A DNA stretch of 64,000 nucleotides from positions 1,550,001 to 1,614,000 of the forward strand of contig JAGFMI010000003.1 in assembly GCA_021030905.1 (NCBI GenBank), read 5' to 3'. Positions within the stretch are counted from its first letter, which is position 1. Each line of letters begins with the position of its first letter. Both the position numbers and the translations under genes were made by a program. The DNA comes from Pyrenula massariospora. Lineage: Eukaryota; Ascomycota; Eurotiomycetes; Pyrenulales; Pyrenulaceae. Positions 23,246 through 33,128 of the stretch are shown piece by piece. Under the pieces are notes generated by a model. It was not told the DNA's origin. It ran no database searches and saw nothing but the letters and a program-made list of their open reading frames with translations.

Positions 23246-25118
23246 ATGGAGAAGGACGCGTACGAGGGCAAGGACATAGAGTCCTCAGACTCTCCAGCTC
23301 GAACATATCCAGAATACGGCGAATATGAGCCTGCCAAGCAGAGTTTCAGTCAACGCATTATCGACAGCTTCAAGCGCGATCCCAACGCTCGTGTGACCAA
23401 GCCAGGGGCTGTCAGCGCCGATGGACATGTATTCGACTCTGAGACGGCAGCGCAGGCTACGGCCGACTCTCCACTAGCCAAAAGACTGAAAGGAAGACAT
23501 CTGCAGATGATCGCCATTGGGGGCTCGATTGGTGAGAATACATTCGACAGCATCCTCCATTGCTGCACCTGACATCTGCTACAGGAACGGGTCTCTTTGT
23601 CGGCTCCGGGAAAGCTCTCTCGACAGGTGGACCAGCGTCTGTGGTGATCGCATTCTGCCTAATCGGAATCATGTTGTATTGCACCGTACATGCCTTGGGT
23701 GAAATGGCTGTCCTGTTCCCGGTAGCAGGGTCGTTCTCGGCTTATTCAACCCGTTTTCTCGACCCTGCCTGGGGCTTTGCCATGGGCTGGAACTATGCAA
23801 TGCAATGGTTGGTTGTGTTGCCTCTAGAAATTGTCGCAGCATCGATCACAGTTGACTACTGGGGAAAGCCTACCTCAAACGCTGCTTGGGTTGCCATCTT
23901 CCTAGTGATTATTGTTTGCATCAATTTCTTTGGCGTCAAGGGGTATGGTGAAGCAGAATTTGTCTTTGCCATCATCAAGGTCATTGCCGTCATTGGCTAC
24001 GAGTTAGTGTTTTCTATGGACCAAATATTTGACTCTTATACTGACTGTTGATCAGTATCCTTGGAGTGGTCATCGTTGTGGGTGGAACACCGGACACGGG
24101 ATACATCGGAGGGTCGAACTGGCATCACCCAGGAGCGTTCCACAATGGATTCAAGGGTCTTTGCAGTGTCTTTGTTACCGCCGCTTTTGCGTTTGCCGGT
24201 ACCGAGCTGGTTGGTCTAGCAGCAGCGGAGACTGCTAACCCGCGAAAGTCACTCCCGACCGCAATCAAGCAGGTGTTTTGGAGAATCACACTCTTCTACA
24301 TTGTGTCATTGACTCTGGTTGGTCTGATCGTCCCATACACGAACAAGGAGCTTCTCAGCGGCTCGTCGTCAAGCGACGCCAAAGCTTCGCCTTTCGTCAT
24401 CTCTATCCAAATTGCCGGCATCTCCGGACTTCCATCAGTGATGAATGTTGTCATCATGATTGCCGTCCTCAGCGTTGGCAATTCATCAATCTACGGCTCT
24501 TCGCGCACTCTGGCTGCCTTGGCTGAGCAAAACCAAGCCCCCAAATTCTTGGCCTACATCGATCGCCGCGGCCGTCCCCTCTTCAGCATCATTGTCGCTT
24601 CTGTTCTAGGCCTCCTGGCCTTCCTTTCCGCTTCTTCCAAGCAGGAAGAGGCTTTCAACTGGATGCTTGCCCTCTCGGGTCTCTCATCAATTTTCACTTG
24701 GGGTTCCATCTGCCTAGCGCACATCCGTTTCCGCAAAGCGTGGCGTGTGCAGGGACACTCCCTCGACGAATTAGCGTTCCGCTCACAACCTGGCGTCATT
24801 GGATCCTGGATAGGGTTTATTTTCAACTGTTTGGTCCTTATGGCCCAATTCTGGACTGGGTTTGCGCCTGTGGGATATGCAACCATGTCTGGGGCCGAAA
24901 TCGCTAAAAACTTTTTCCAAGCTTACTTAGCAGCACCAGTTGTCATTGCATTCTACATACCGTACAAGCTGTTCTATAGGACGCCATTTATGAGAGTGCA
25001 CGATATGGATTTGAACACTGGGCGGAGAGATCTGGATTTAGAATACCTAATCGCGGAGGAGAAAGCAGAGAGGGCGCAATGGCCTACTTGGAAGAAGATT
25101 TACAAGTTCTTCTGCTGA
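23246..25118 (+). CDS. Amino-acid permease (yeast amino-acid transporter family)
   Basis: Plasma-membrane proton-coupled amino-acid permease of the fungal AAT/YAT family (GAP1, DIP5 and relatives). Three exons, 23246-23531, 23585-24002 and 24056-25118, with two 53-nt introns (branch sites CCTGACAT and ACTGACTG), give 588 aa, the usual family length. A hydrophilic cytosolic N-terminus of about 85 residues precedes the first membrane helix, LQMIAIGGSIGTGLFVGSGK, the family hallmark. About 12 membrane segments follow. The conserved GTELVGLAAAETANPRKSLP block is present, and the C-terminal tail is short and charged with Lys residues that could be ubiquitination sites. Substrate range cannot be read from sequence. 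The next gene is a membrane dipeptidase in the same orientation, so peptide breakdown and amino-acid import are neighbours here, perhaps by chance. Confidence 0.95.
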
Positions 25119-25542
25119 GGTATCGCATATAGATCACCGAAGCTCTTTATGTTCATGAATTCAATGTATGCGGTTGCATCGCTACCTCTCCAGAGAGCAT
25201 ATCTACTGTTTACTGTATGCTTGATATAATCATATCCAGTTATGGAACTCTAAATTTTGCAGTCCGGCATCTGGTGCAGTGATCACAAGGTGATGCTGTG
25301 GCCTCATAAAGCGGGTAACACCCGCCATCGGCTGGATGATAACTCTGAGGCGTGTAACTCGTCATGCGGGGATGCTTTTAGTGATGACCGCAATCATGTT
25401 CCCTATCAAAAGTCTCTATGTCAGGAAGCAGCCGTAGAGCCCAACTACGGTCGTGAAATTAAGAATGGCCTTGTACACCTGAAAGAGTTGTTGCCATTTT
25501 ATCTTTGACCTCTTCCACGTTTCCAACTACACAGTGATTATT
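25119..25542. other. Short intergenic region
   Basis: 424 bp between the permease and the dipeptidase in the same orientation. It contains nothing recognisable beyond the expected 3' and 5' untranslated sequence. Confidence 0.4.
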
Positions 25543-27159
25543 ATGGCGGTCTCTGAGCTCGACCCTCTCCTCCCGAAGAATAACCCCGCCCCAGAGATCA
25601 CGGGCCATGGCTTCTCACACGAAAAGAAAACCCAGACGACTAAGATTAGGCGAGAGGACGACGAGCTATTCAGCTATGACGATCGGCCATCAAGATCAAC
25701 TAGTGGAGCAGATGACGAAGAAAGCGACCGTCAACAGGTAATCGAAGAGACCGCCTCACGAGCCGCCGTCCACACGCTGATATCTGTCTTCACGTTTGTC
25801 GTACTCTTTGGGTTGATCGCTGCAACATTGTCCGGCAGTCTCCGAGGCGGGTGGTTTGACGACGATGAGGATGTCAGCGTGCCAATTCCGCCACATCATC
25901 AGCCGGCGTCGTCAGTTGAAGAGCGGGCAAAAAGGATCTTGGAGGAGACCCCATTGATTGACGGTCACAACGATTTGGCAATATTTTTGAGATTCGCGTA
26001 CGGAGGCGATATCCATAGAAAGGATTTTGCGAAGAAGTTTGAAGAAGGTGGGCTGGAACTGCAGGTCGATATCCCTCGACTACGCAATGGCATGGCTGGT
26101 GGCGCCTTCTGGAGTGCATTCGTCCCCTGCCCTTCCAACGCAAGCTACGATTTCCGGGACTCCGTCTACGCCGAAGCCACGTCGCAGACCCTTACCCAGA
26201 TTGACCTCCTCCATCGTCTTGCGGCAGTGTACCCCTCCATCTTCCCTCCACCAACCCTTCCACCTTCAACCCTTCTCTCGTCCTTTCACACAAACAACAC
26301 TCTCCTCTCGCCACTCAGCATAGAAGGCCTTCACCAGATACCCCCTTCTTCACCCTTAGCAACCCTCCGCCTCTACCGCACCCTCGGCGTCCGCGCCGCG
26401 ACCCTGACGTGGAACTGCCACAACGCGTTTGCCGATGCAGCGCTCATCACCGAGCCCTCCAAGAACTACGAGACGGTGGTGGCGCCGCCAACGCCAGGGA
26501 GGAATGGGGTCAGCAAGAGGGGAAGGGACGTCATCAAGGAGATGAACCGGCTGGGAATGCTGGTGGATCTGAGTCACACTTCCGTCAACACGCAGAGAGC
26601 TGTGCTGAGTGGTGAGGGTAAGTCGAGGGCCCCGGTCATATTCAGCCATAGCTCCGCCTTCTCCGTTTGTCCGCATCCGAGGAATGTGCAGGATGGGATT
26701 TTGGAGCTGGTGAAGGAGACGGAGAGTGTTGTAATGGTTAATTTTAGTCCCGGGTTTGTCTCTTGTTTGCCGCCAGCTGAGGATGGAGGCTTGCCGGACG
26801 GTGTGTACGGAAAGAATAATACGATTCGGCAGGTAATGAAGCATATCACATATATTGGAGAGAAGATCGGTTGGGAGTATGTGGGGATCGGCAGCGATTA
26901 CGATGGGATGGGAGAAGAGACCCCGAAAGGGCTTGAGAGTGTGGAAGACTTTCCGGCCTTGGTCGCCGGCCTGTTAGGACAGGGTGTGGATGATACGGAT
27001 GTGAGCAAGGTTGTGGGTGGAAATCTGTTAAGAGTTTGGGAGGCGGCGGAGGACGTGGGGAGAGTGATGAGGGAGGAAGAGGGTGTGCCAGAGGGTGTGG
27101 ATGAGGTGATTATGGGACAGGAAGAGGATTGGCTTATGGCTGAATTAGGGTTGAAGTGA
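25543..27159 (+). CDS. Membrane dipeptidase, peptidase family M19
   Basis: Zinc-dependent dipeptidase of the renal dipeptidase family, which hydrolyses dipeptides. One exon encodes 538 aa from the ATG at 25543 (MAVSELDPLLPKNN); the frame has no earlier ATG. The N-terminal 75 residues are hydrophilic and are followed by a membrane segment at about 78-98 (LISVFTFVVLFGLIAATLSG). This predicts a type II membrane protein with the catalytic domain outside the cytosol, rather than a cleaved signal peptide. The catalytic domain starts at about 130. Metal-site motifs visible are DGHND (H142, D144), SIEGLHQI carrying the bridging Glu, LVDLSHTS and FSHSSAF carrying the two His, and the late GIGSDYDGM motif. 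TLTWNCHNAFADAA is also typical. All ligands appear intact, so the enzyme is probably active. The di-leucine near the N-terminus (DPLLPK) could direct vacuolar sorting. Confidence 0.93.
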   Translation: MAVSELDPLLPKNNPAPEITGHGFSHEKKTQTTKIRREDDELFSYDDRPSRSTSGADDEESDRQQVIEETASRAAVHTLISVFTFVVLFGLIAATLSGSLRGGWFDDDEDVSVPIPPHHQPASSVEERAKRILEETPLIDGHNDLAIFLRFAYGGDIHRKDFAKKFEEGGLELQVDIPRLRNGMAGGAFWSAFVPCPSNASYDFRDSVYAEATSQTLTQIDLLHRLAAVYPSIFPPPTLPPSTLLSSFHTNNTLLSPLSIEGLHQIPPSSPLATLRLYRTLGVRAATLTWNCHNAFADAALITEPSKNYETVVAPPTPGRNGVSKRGRDVIKEMNRLGMLVDLSHTSVNTQRAVLSGEGKSRAPVIFSHSSAFSVCPHPRNVQDGILELVKETESVVMVNFSPGFVSCLPPAEDGGLPDGVYGKNNTIRQVMKHITYIGEKIGWEYVGIGSDYDGMGEETPKGLESVEDFPALVAGLLGQGVDDTDVSKVVGGNLLRVWEAAEDVGRVMREEEGVPEGVDEVIMGQEEDWLMAELGLK

Positions 27160-28206
27160 TTGGAAGTGGCCTATCAATAACGTTCCTGTAATTCAATCTG
27201 TACGGACGCTTTATGATACCTACCTAGCTTGGCGTTACCTTTGGATCTGAAAGGAATGGCACCCTGAATTATGCTGCGCTGGCTTGTGAATAATTGGCGA
27301 AAGCTTCAATTGAGACAGCTCTGGGCTATATGAAATGCCCATAGTGCTGATATTTGCCCACAAGATCTACATCCAACCAATGTTACGCCATAAGACCTAG
27401 ACATCTTCGCGTCAGGGTTCGAAAAAGTTTAAGCAATATCTTTTGTAGTGGCACTGCTCACCCGTACATCGTTTCAGTTCTCATGGCTTTTCTACACCTG
27501 CATCCCGATGTGGTCACTCAAGCGTAGAAGCCAGGTAGGTTATGGCTTTATCAAGGTTGCAAGTGCTAGCGGGGGTGTTGAAGGCGAAGATGAGGTAACA
27601 CGATTCCCTAACCAAACGTTACGACCCATGCAGCGCGTGATAGGGTAGATGCAATTTCGACCTGAAATTGATAGATGGAAGAAGCCACCGGAGAAGTTTC
27701 ATCATAATTGTTGGCGTATCACCTAGAGCGATATGTATGTTGCGGAGTTCTCCTTTTCCCTTGATGAGGCCCGGGCTCAGACTATGCCCAAAGTTGCTTT
27801 GCTGCTCGCGCTCTAACTATTTACGGATCCCCCGAGACTAGCCGATGCCTGCTAAGCTTTGCCAAGGGTAGCGTAAAAGCTTGTTTGGCGTTCAAGTGGA
27901 CCCACCAGCTGCCGGATGCGCCGCCATCCTGTTTTGCAGCGTGCGCCTGCCGTCAGCTCCAGCGATGACCCGGTGCAGGGCCTATCGCACCATCTCTGGA
28001 GCTCGTCCCCCTCAGGCCTCTCTTGCATCTCGTCAGCCTTTCCCACACCAAATGGCCTTGGGTTTCTTGTTCTTCTTACGCATCCTAGGAAATGACGACC
28101 ATAGCATGCACTGTCAATTGAGTTAGCAACTTCCGCGAATTGGGCCAACTTTGACTAGAATACGCTTCGCATTTTGACCAAACCAATCCGTGGCTTACTC
28201 AGCATT
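27160..28206. other. Intergenic stretch
   Basis: About 1.05 kb with no gene I can support. It contains the 3' end of the dipeptidase and the promoter of the C2-domain gene. Short frames on both strands (27448-27648, 27852-28148) look random. Confidence 0.4.
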
Positions 28207-30027
28207 ATGGCAGAGCCGGCAGGCGCGAGCGATGTAACAAATATCACAAATCATCATCATTCTGACAAATACGGAACCAAGTTCGTCGACAAGACCGAGC
28301 AGCTCCATGCGAAAGCAGAATCCAAGAAGAAGCCGCCGATAAATTCACCTGACTCCGCGAAGAAGGAAAAAGGGCCCGACGGAGGCTTTGACGCGACTCA
28401 GATACCACATGCGACGCCTGGGTATACTTTGAAATTCACCTTTCATCGAGCCGTACATCTCCCTTTTTCCGACTTCAACTCCCTATCCTCCGACCCCTAC
28501 CTTGTTGCTCAATTGAACACATCGCTACCAAGGAGGCACAAGGAAGACCCAAGGCTGAGATGGCGCACGACAACAATCCGCAGGAATACCAATCCGGTCT
28601 GGGAAGAAGAGTGGATCGTGGCAAATGTTCCAGCCTCAGGCTTTGCGTTGAAGTGTCGCATCTACGATGAAGATCCTGCAGATCACGATGACCGGCTAGG
28701 TAACGTGCACCTTCACGTAAATGGTATCAGCGACAGCTGGGAAGGCATATCGATGCGCGCCCTGAAGATTAAAAAAAGGATGGGCTCTAAGAGAGCATAC
28801 CTTATCCGCGGCTGCGCGGCGCTGTTCTCGAGAAATGTTGAGATGAGCGGACAACTCATAGTAAGCGTTGAGATGCTCGGAAAGACAGAAGACGAAGAAG
28901 GAGGGAGATGTTACACCATTGGGCCATGTGCTTGGAGTCGCCATTACTCCCCTCTTATTGGGAGACTGGCGGGCACCAAGGACACAGATGAGCATTCGGG
29001 AGGCCCAAACGAAAAGAAGAAGCAAAAAGAACATTACAAGTTTGTCAACACAGCTATGAATACATCACATTGCTAACCCTTTATTTACAGCTTCCAGGCC
29101 ATTCAGATCCAGCTCCAAGGTCCTGTCCCTGCCGACCTTTACCATCGTTATGTCGAATTCAAGCCATTCGTTGCCGGCATGTTCACTTCACACTCTCTCC
29201 GCGGCCGTATTTTGAACCGAACTCTCCACCACCAACATGCCCGGATTTACAATTATGACCGAAGTACGCTCTATGGCAGTTTCCCGTCTCCGTCCATCGA
29301 CCTAACAAAGCAGTTCTTGGACCTGGTCCACTGGGATCAAGGCGGCCGCATATTCACCTATGTTCTTACTCTTGACGGGCAATGGCGTTTCACAGAAACT
29401 GGCAAAGAATTTGGCATCGACCTCCTTAGCAAGCATACCATGCACAGTGACGTTAGCATTTATATTGCTTTCTCCGGGGAATTCTTCATTCGACGTCTGA
29501 AACATCCACACACAGAAAGATCCGATACTGCGGATCCAGAGCATGCTCTACTCCCCCCCGCCCCAGAGCCAGAAGCGGACGAGCGGCCAAAGTCGGCCGA
29601 GGGTAGCCATGATCCCCATCACTACGAGCTCGTGATTGACAATGATAGCGGAACTTATCGTCCCAATGCTAAGCTGCTCCCGGAGCTGAAGCACTTCTTC
29701 GCCACTCGCCTCCCTGGCCTGCGAGTTGCGACCTTAGACTGCCAAGCCGACGAGGAGAAGATGGGCAAGTTGAAGAATGAGCAACGGGAGAAGAAGAAGA
29801 AGACTCAGGAGGGCCGTATGACCTACATCCAGGATAATAGCAGTGACTCGAGCCTGAGCAGCCGTGATGAGGAATTAGATGGGGAAAGGGATGATGGACC
29901 AGGAGGCGGAGTCAAGGGAAGTCTCAAGAAGAAGGTCAATAGCTTCCGGCAGCCGCAGAAAAAGTTTATGGAGTTTATAGCTCAAGGAGATGAGCGGACA
30001 GAGGAGCGGACGGAGGAGCGGAAATGA
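28207..30027 (+). CDS. C2-domain protein
   Basis: Protein with an N-terminal C2 domain, a fold that binds lipid, often with calcium. The ATG at 28207 gives MAEPAGASD. Exons 28207-29043 and 29098-30027 with a 54-nt intron (GTCAAC donor, CTAAC branch site, TCCAG acceptor, phase 0) give 588 aa. The C2 domain covers about residues 70-200: YTLKFTFHRAVHLPFSDFN, SDPYLVAQL, NTNPVWEEEW and the DEDPADHDDRLG loop rich in acidic residues that could bind calcium. The second half contains the conserved PVPADLYHRYVEFKPFVAGM and a large alpha/beta region, then a charged tail. The tail ends in two copies of RTEE(R) encoded by a small 12-nt tandem repeat at 29992-30022. The intron acceptor could also be TTTACAG seven bases earlier, but that would shift the frame, so the later one is used. 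The precise role is unknown. Confidence 0.85.
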
Positions 30028-30863
30028 ATCGAGTTAAGTCTTATTGGCGTGGAGTCGGCAGGTAAAGGAACAGAAGCAACAGTATTTTCCGTAGCTGCGG
30101 CGTTACCGGCTATTTTCACTCGGTCTTCAACTTATGAGGTACTGATCTTTTCTCTGTTGACTAGGAATCGGAACTCTACCAGTTTCTTGTCTGCGCTGGT
30201 AAAGTTTGGGAGCTGGCTATTGTCGGTCTGGGAATGAGCTATCATCTTTCCTTCCAAAGTCCGAAGCTTTAGTCCTTCCGTGTCATTCAAGCATCAACTA
30301 TTCTGAGTGCCACTACTGAACGCTTCCTTCTTGTACTTAAAGGTCAAGGTTCTTTGATGCCCACTATTCGTCACTCTCGACGTCTACTTAGCCCAAGTTT
30401 CGGAACTTGAATTCGAGTTGGGGTGAATCTAGCATTTACCTCTTCGAAGCCTCCATCCGGCTTCTGCATCTGGTCTCTCAACGTCTTGGTGCGCCTTCTG
30501 AACTGAAGGTGGACTCGTTGGCTCTTTCCTCAAGACTTTCCTTAGCGTCTTCCTTTTCTGCTTCATCACTTGGTCGTCGCTTCCAAGTTGTCAGTGGCAG
30601 AGTTAATGCGCCTTCATCGTAATTGTGTGAAATGTGAGATTCGGTACCCGGCTATCTCTATTACAACCCAAACTCACCGCACGTGGGTGTTGGCTGGCGG
30701 GGAATCAAAAGGCCTTCTCAACTATCATTACTTGTAAATACAGCTCTTATGTTCAGCAAGCGACTCGCTATATTCATTCTAACCAGTGAGTAAAAAGGCA
30801 AGGCAAGTCTGTGTAAATGCACTGAATTCAATGTCTTGGTAGCAGGATTTAGACCCGATTTCG
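30028..30863. other. Intergenic stretch
   Basis: 836 bp with no supportable gene. The sequence CGCACGTGGG near 30680 contains a CACGTG palindrome. The short plus-strand frames have no family features. Confidence 0.35.
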
Positions 30864-31685
30864 ATGGCCATCGTCAACAAGAAGTCTCGACCATCCAAGT
30901 CCACGCAGAATGCGCGCAGGAAAAGGTGGCTTCTCAAGCGTTTCTGCAAGCGCAAAGATAAGCTGCTAGACATGACCTGCGCGTCTCCAGACATCATGGC
31001 GTTGTAAGTACCTCGAAAGATAGTTTCATTCGACAGCACATCCAAGTTCTATATGCTAACAGAGCCTGTGCCTAGGGCGCAACGCAATCTTCAAGCTTCA
31101 CCCCTTCTTCATTTGCCACCAGAAATACGAAACCGCGTCTTCGAGCTCGTGCTTGGAGGCATGGAGATTCATCTACATAGGCAGGACTGCCGTCTCCGGC
31201 CAGGTTATGAGGTCCGCTCTGACATTCACCTTCGCCAACGAAAGGAGTTCAAGGCAGCTTATGAAAGTAAAAATGACTTTTTTCACGGTGCTGCAGAGCT
31301 TTCCGATCCTAGAGGCTTGAACATATTGGCTCTACTCCGCACCTCACGCCAGGTCTATCAGGAAACGGCCCTCCTGCCGTACAGCGAGAACATATTTTCT
31401 GGCTGCAGGCACATATGGTGCAATGAAATGGCCCAGCTTAGCGAATTCCTGAAGAGGCGTATACCGGCTCAGAAACGAGCTATCCGATACATCACTCAAC
31501 CATTTCGCTGTTTATGCTGGGGTTGTAACTCTTCCTCTAGTTTCAAAGAATACACTGGTCTGAGGACTGTCTTCCTCGAAGATGGTGATGACCATGGGGG
31601 CTATCCCTCCGTGCAAAATTCGATTAAGGGTTGGCAAAAAGCTGGAATTGAGGTTATTCGTTGTCCACCGGCTGTTGAAGAATAG
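30864..31685 (+). CDS. F-box-like (2EXR/DUF7730-type) protein, 249 aa
   Basis: Member of the large fungal group of proteins that open with an F-box-like LPPEIRNRVFELVLGG motif. Exons 30864-31003 and 31076-31685 with a 72-nt intron (GTAAGT donor, GCTAAC branch site, CCTAG acceptor, phase 2) give 249 aa. The first exon encodes a strongly basic leader (MAIVNKKSRPSKSTQNARRKRW) that could be a nuclear localisation signal. The motif SPLLHLPPEIRNRVFELV lies at about 53-70, and ALLRTSRQVYQETALLPY is the second conserved block of this family (residues about 135-153). These proteins are numerous and poorly characterised; ubiquitin-ligase adaptor roles are assumed from the F-box similarity only. The function of this copy is unknown. 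Confidence 0.8.
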
Positions 31686-31782
31686 ATGATGTTCGGATAG
31701 TGTTTTCGACTATTAGATGCTAGGTAGGCTTTGGAAAATGCATGCGCATCCAGATGATGTCTTCCTCCTCAACTTAGGGCGC

Positions 31783-32190
31783 AACATCGAGGAAGTACTT
31801 GACGTTCACAAAGGGGGTGGTCTTGAGGAAGCTGTTTGACCAATCAAATTCATTGATAGCCACGTTGACACATCCGCTGCCGTTTGACGATTTACTGTGC
31901 TAGTGAGATCATACAGCTTACCATTCGTGAAATCAGTGGGGTTCAAGATTCTGACTACCTCCTTTAGCGTCAAGTGCAATTCCGAAATGAGCAACCTTGG
32001 TGATCGAGCTTTCACGACGTTCAGGCAAATCGATAGTAGTCGTACCATGACAGAAAGTCAGAGTTGTGGTGGGCAAAACTCCACGAGGATATTGAATTTG
32101 TCAAGTGATCTCTGAAAACCGTCCCTACTATAGCTCAATACAAACCTACGCAAAATTCCTTTCCAACAGTAGAGGGCCTTCGGTTGAACC
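31783..32190 (-). pseudogene. Coding-like minus-strand fragment, possible gene remnant
   Basis: The minus strand reads as protein-like sequence in changing frames: an upstream piece with SLDKFNILVEFCPP and a downstream piece of 80 codons from an ATG at 32048 with LHLTLKEVVRILNPTDF and LYDLTSTVNRQTAADVSTWL. No single frame covers both, and I found no splice pair that joins them cleanly. It may be a decayed gene or an undiscovered multi-exon one. It lies next to the foldback element at 32218. No family is recognised. Confidence 0.3.
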
Positions 32191-32217
32191 TTGGCACCTT
32201 CCGATGCATTTCTCATT

Positions 32218-32312
32218 CGAGGCTGGGTGACAGAAGTCGTGGGCCCCCTACCGGCTAATAATCGGCCTGAGGAGCCTGAAGTGGGGGCCACGATTTCTGT
32301 CACCCAGCCTCG
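32218..32312. mobile_element. 95-bp foldback element (MITE-like), ATT on both sides
   Basis: Two inverted arms of about 32 bp face each other: the left starts CGAGGCTGGGTGACAGAA at 32218 and the right ends in its complement, TTCTGTCACCCAGCCTCG, at 32312. The arms differ by about one substitution and one single-base indel. They enclose about 30 bp. The trinucleotide ATT stands directly outside both ends (32215-32217 and 32313-32315), as expected of a target-site duplication. It has no coding capacity. The simplest reading is a very short non-autonomous DNA transposon; a structured RNA or terminator hairpin is the alternative. Confidence 0.6.
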
Positions 32313-32386
32313 ATTCGTATCGTAGTTGTCACACGTTCCTCAATCGATCAAACAAGGCAAAGGACTCCATCCAGCACATATTTGGC

Positions 32387-32739
32387 ATGAAATATTCTGG
32401 ACTACAGCGACAAGTTATGGCTCTCTATAGAAGATGCCTGCGGGAAGCTCGAAAGAAACCTGCGGTGAGATGTTCCATAACAACCTTTTCTCAAGTGTAA
32501 GCTGAGAATGTTATATACAAGGAGACCAGGGGAAATTTTGAAAACTACGCAAGGTACCTCCCTCTCGTTACTGGTGTTTTTGGTAGATGAATACAGTCAT
32601 TGATGTGTCCGCCAGGCGAGAGTTCAGACATCACCAAGAGGTTGACAAGAAAGGCTACGCCGCCATTGAATACCTACTTCGCAAAGGTCAACGACAATTA
32701 GAGATGTATGCGTCATCAGGAATCCGTAACATCCGATGA
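32387..32739 (+). CDS. SDH6: Succinate dehydrogenase assembly factor 1 (LYR protein), three exons
   Basis: Small mitochondrial LYR-motif protein that helps insert the iron-sulphur subunit into succinate dehydrogenase (SDHAF1; yeast SDH6). Three short exons are needed: 32387-32464, 32522-32553 and 32616-32739. The introns are 57 and 62 nt with GTGAGA and GTACCT donors. The spliced protein is 77 aa with consistent phases (0 and 2). It begins MKYSGLQRQVMALYRRCLRE, which carries the LYR tripeptide after a hydrophobic helix. It continues ETRGNFENYARREF, then an Arg/Lys-rich third helix, and ends YLLRKGQRQLEMY plus GIRNIR. These are the conserved parts of SDHAF1 in fungi and animals, in the right order, and the length is normal. 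No exon exceeds 42 codons. It lies 75 bp downstream of the foldback element and about 390 bp upstream of the heat-shock gene. Confidence 0.92.
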
Positions 32740-32885
32740 CCATGTGACTTTCCCCCCAATAGGTCATCTGAATCTCGTAACAACGCCTTCGATCCCAAGA
32801 GGCGAGCTGTGAAGAATCTTCTCGTTCCCCTACACGCACGTTTCTGATTGGTTGTTGCGCCTAGAGAGTCACATGACATTACTTG

Positions 32886-33057
32886 GAATCTTCTGGAAGG
32901 TTGGCCGAGCATCCTAATCAGGCAGTTGGCCGCTTCGAGAAGCATCCAGCAGGCCCTGGAGCATGGGAGAATACTTCTTCATGACAATGATTGCGCAAAC
33001 ATTTGGCTGCCTCGCACACGCTCGCATCTTCCAGAACGACCACCATCGCCTATATAA
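32886..33057 (+). promoter_or_regulatory. Heat-shock promoter: HSEs and TATA box
   Basis: At 32886-32898 the sequence GAATCTTCTGGAA is a perfect three-unit heat-shock element (alternating GAA and TTC with two-base gaps), the binding site of trimeric HSF. Two-unit sites follow at 32934-32941 (TTCGAGAA) and 33029-33036 (TTCCAGAA). A TATA box (TATATAAG) lies at 33051-33058, 72-78 bp upstream of the ATG at 33129. The order HSE, HSE, HSE, TATA, start is that of a classic stress-induced gene and fits the Hsp20 protein encoded downstream. Confidence 0.8.
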
Positions 33058-33128
33058 GTCGCTTTCTCGTCATCCATAACTCTCTCTACCATCATTCTAA
33101 TCTCAACCATCAATACTCAAGAGTCTTT

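Noticed and set aside
32991-33128. Hsp20 start at 32991
   Set aside because: The ATG lies upstream of the TATA box at 33051, so it would not be in the mRNA.
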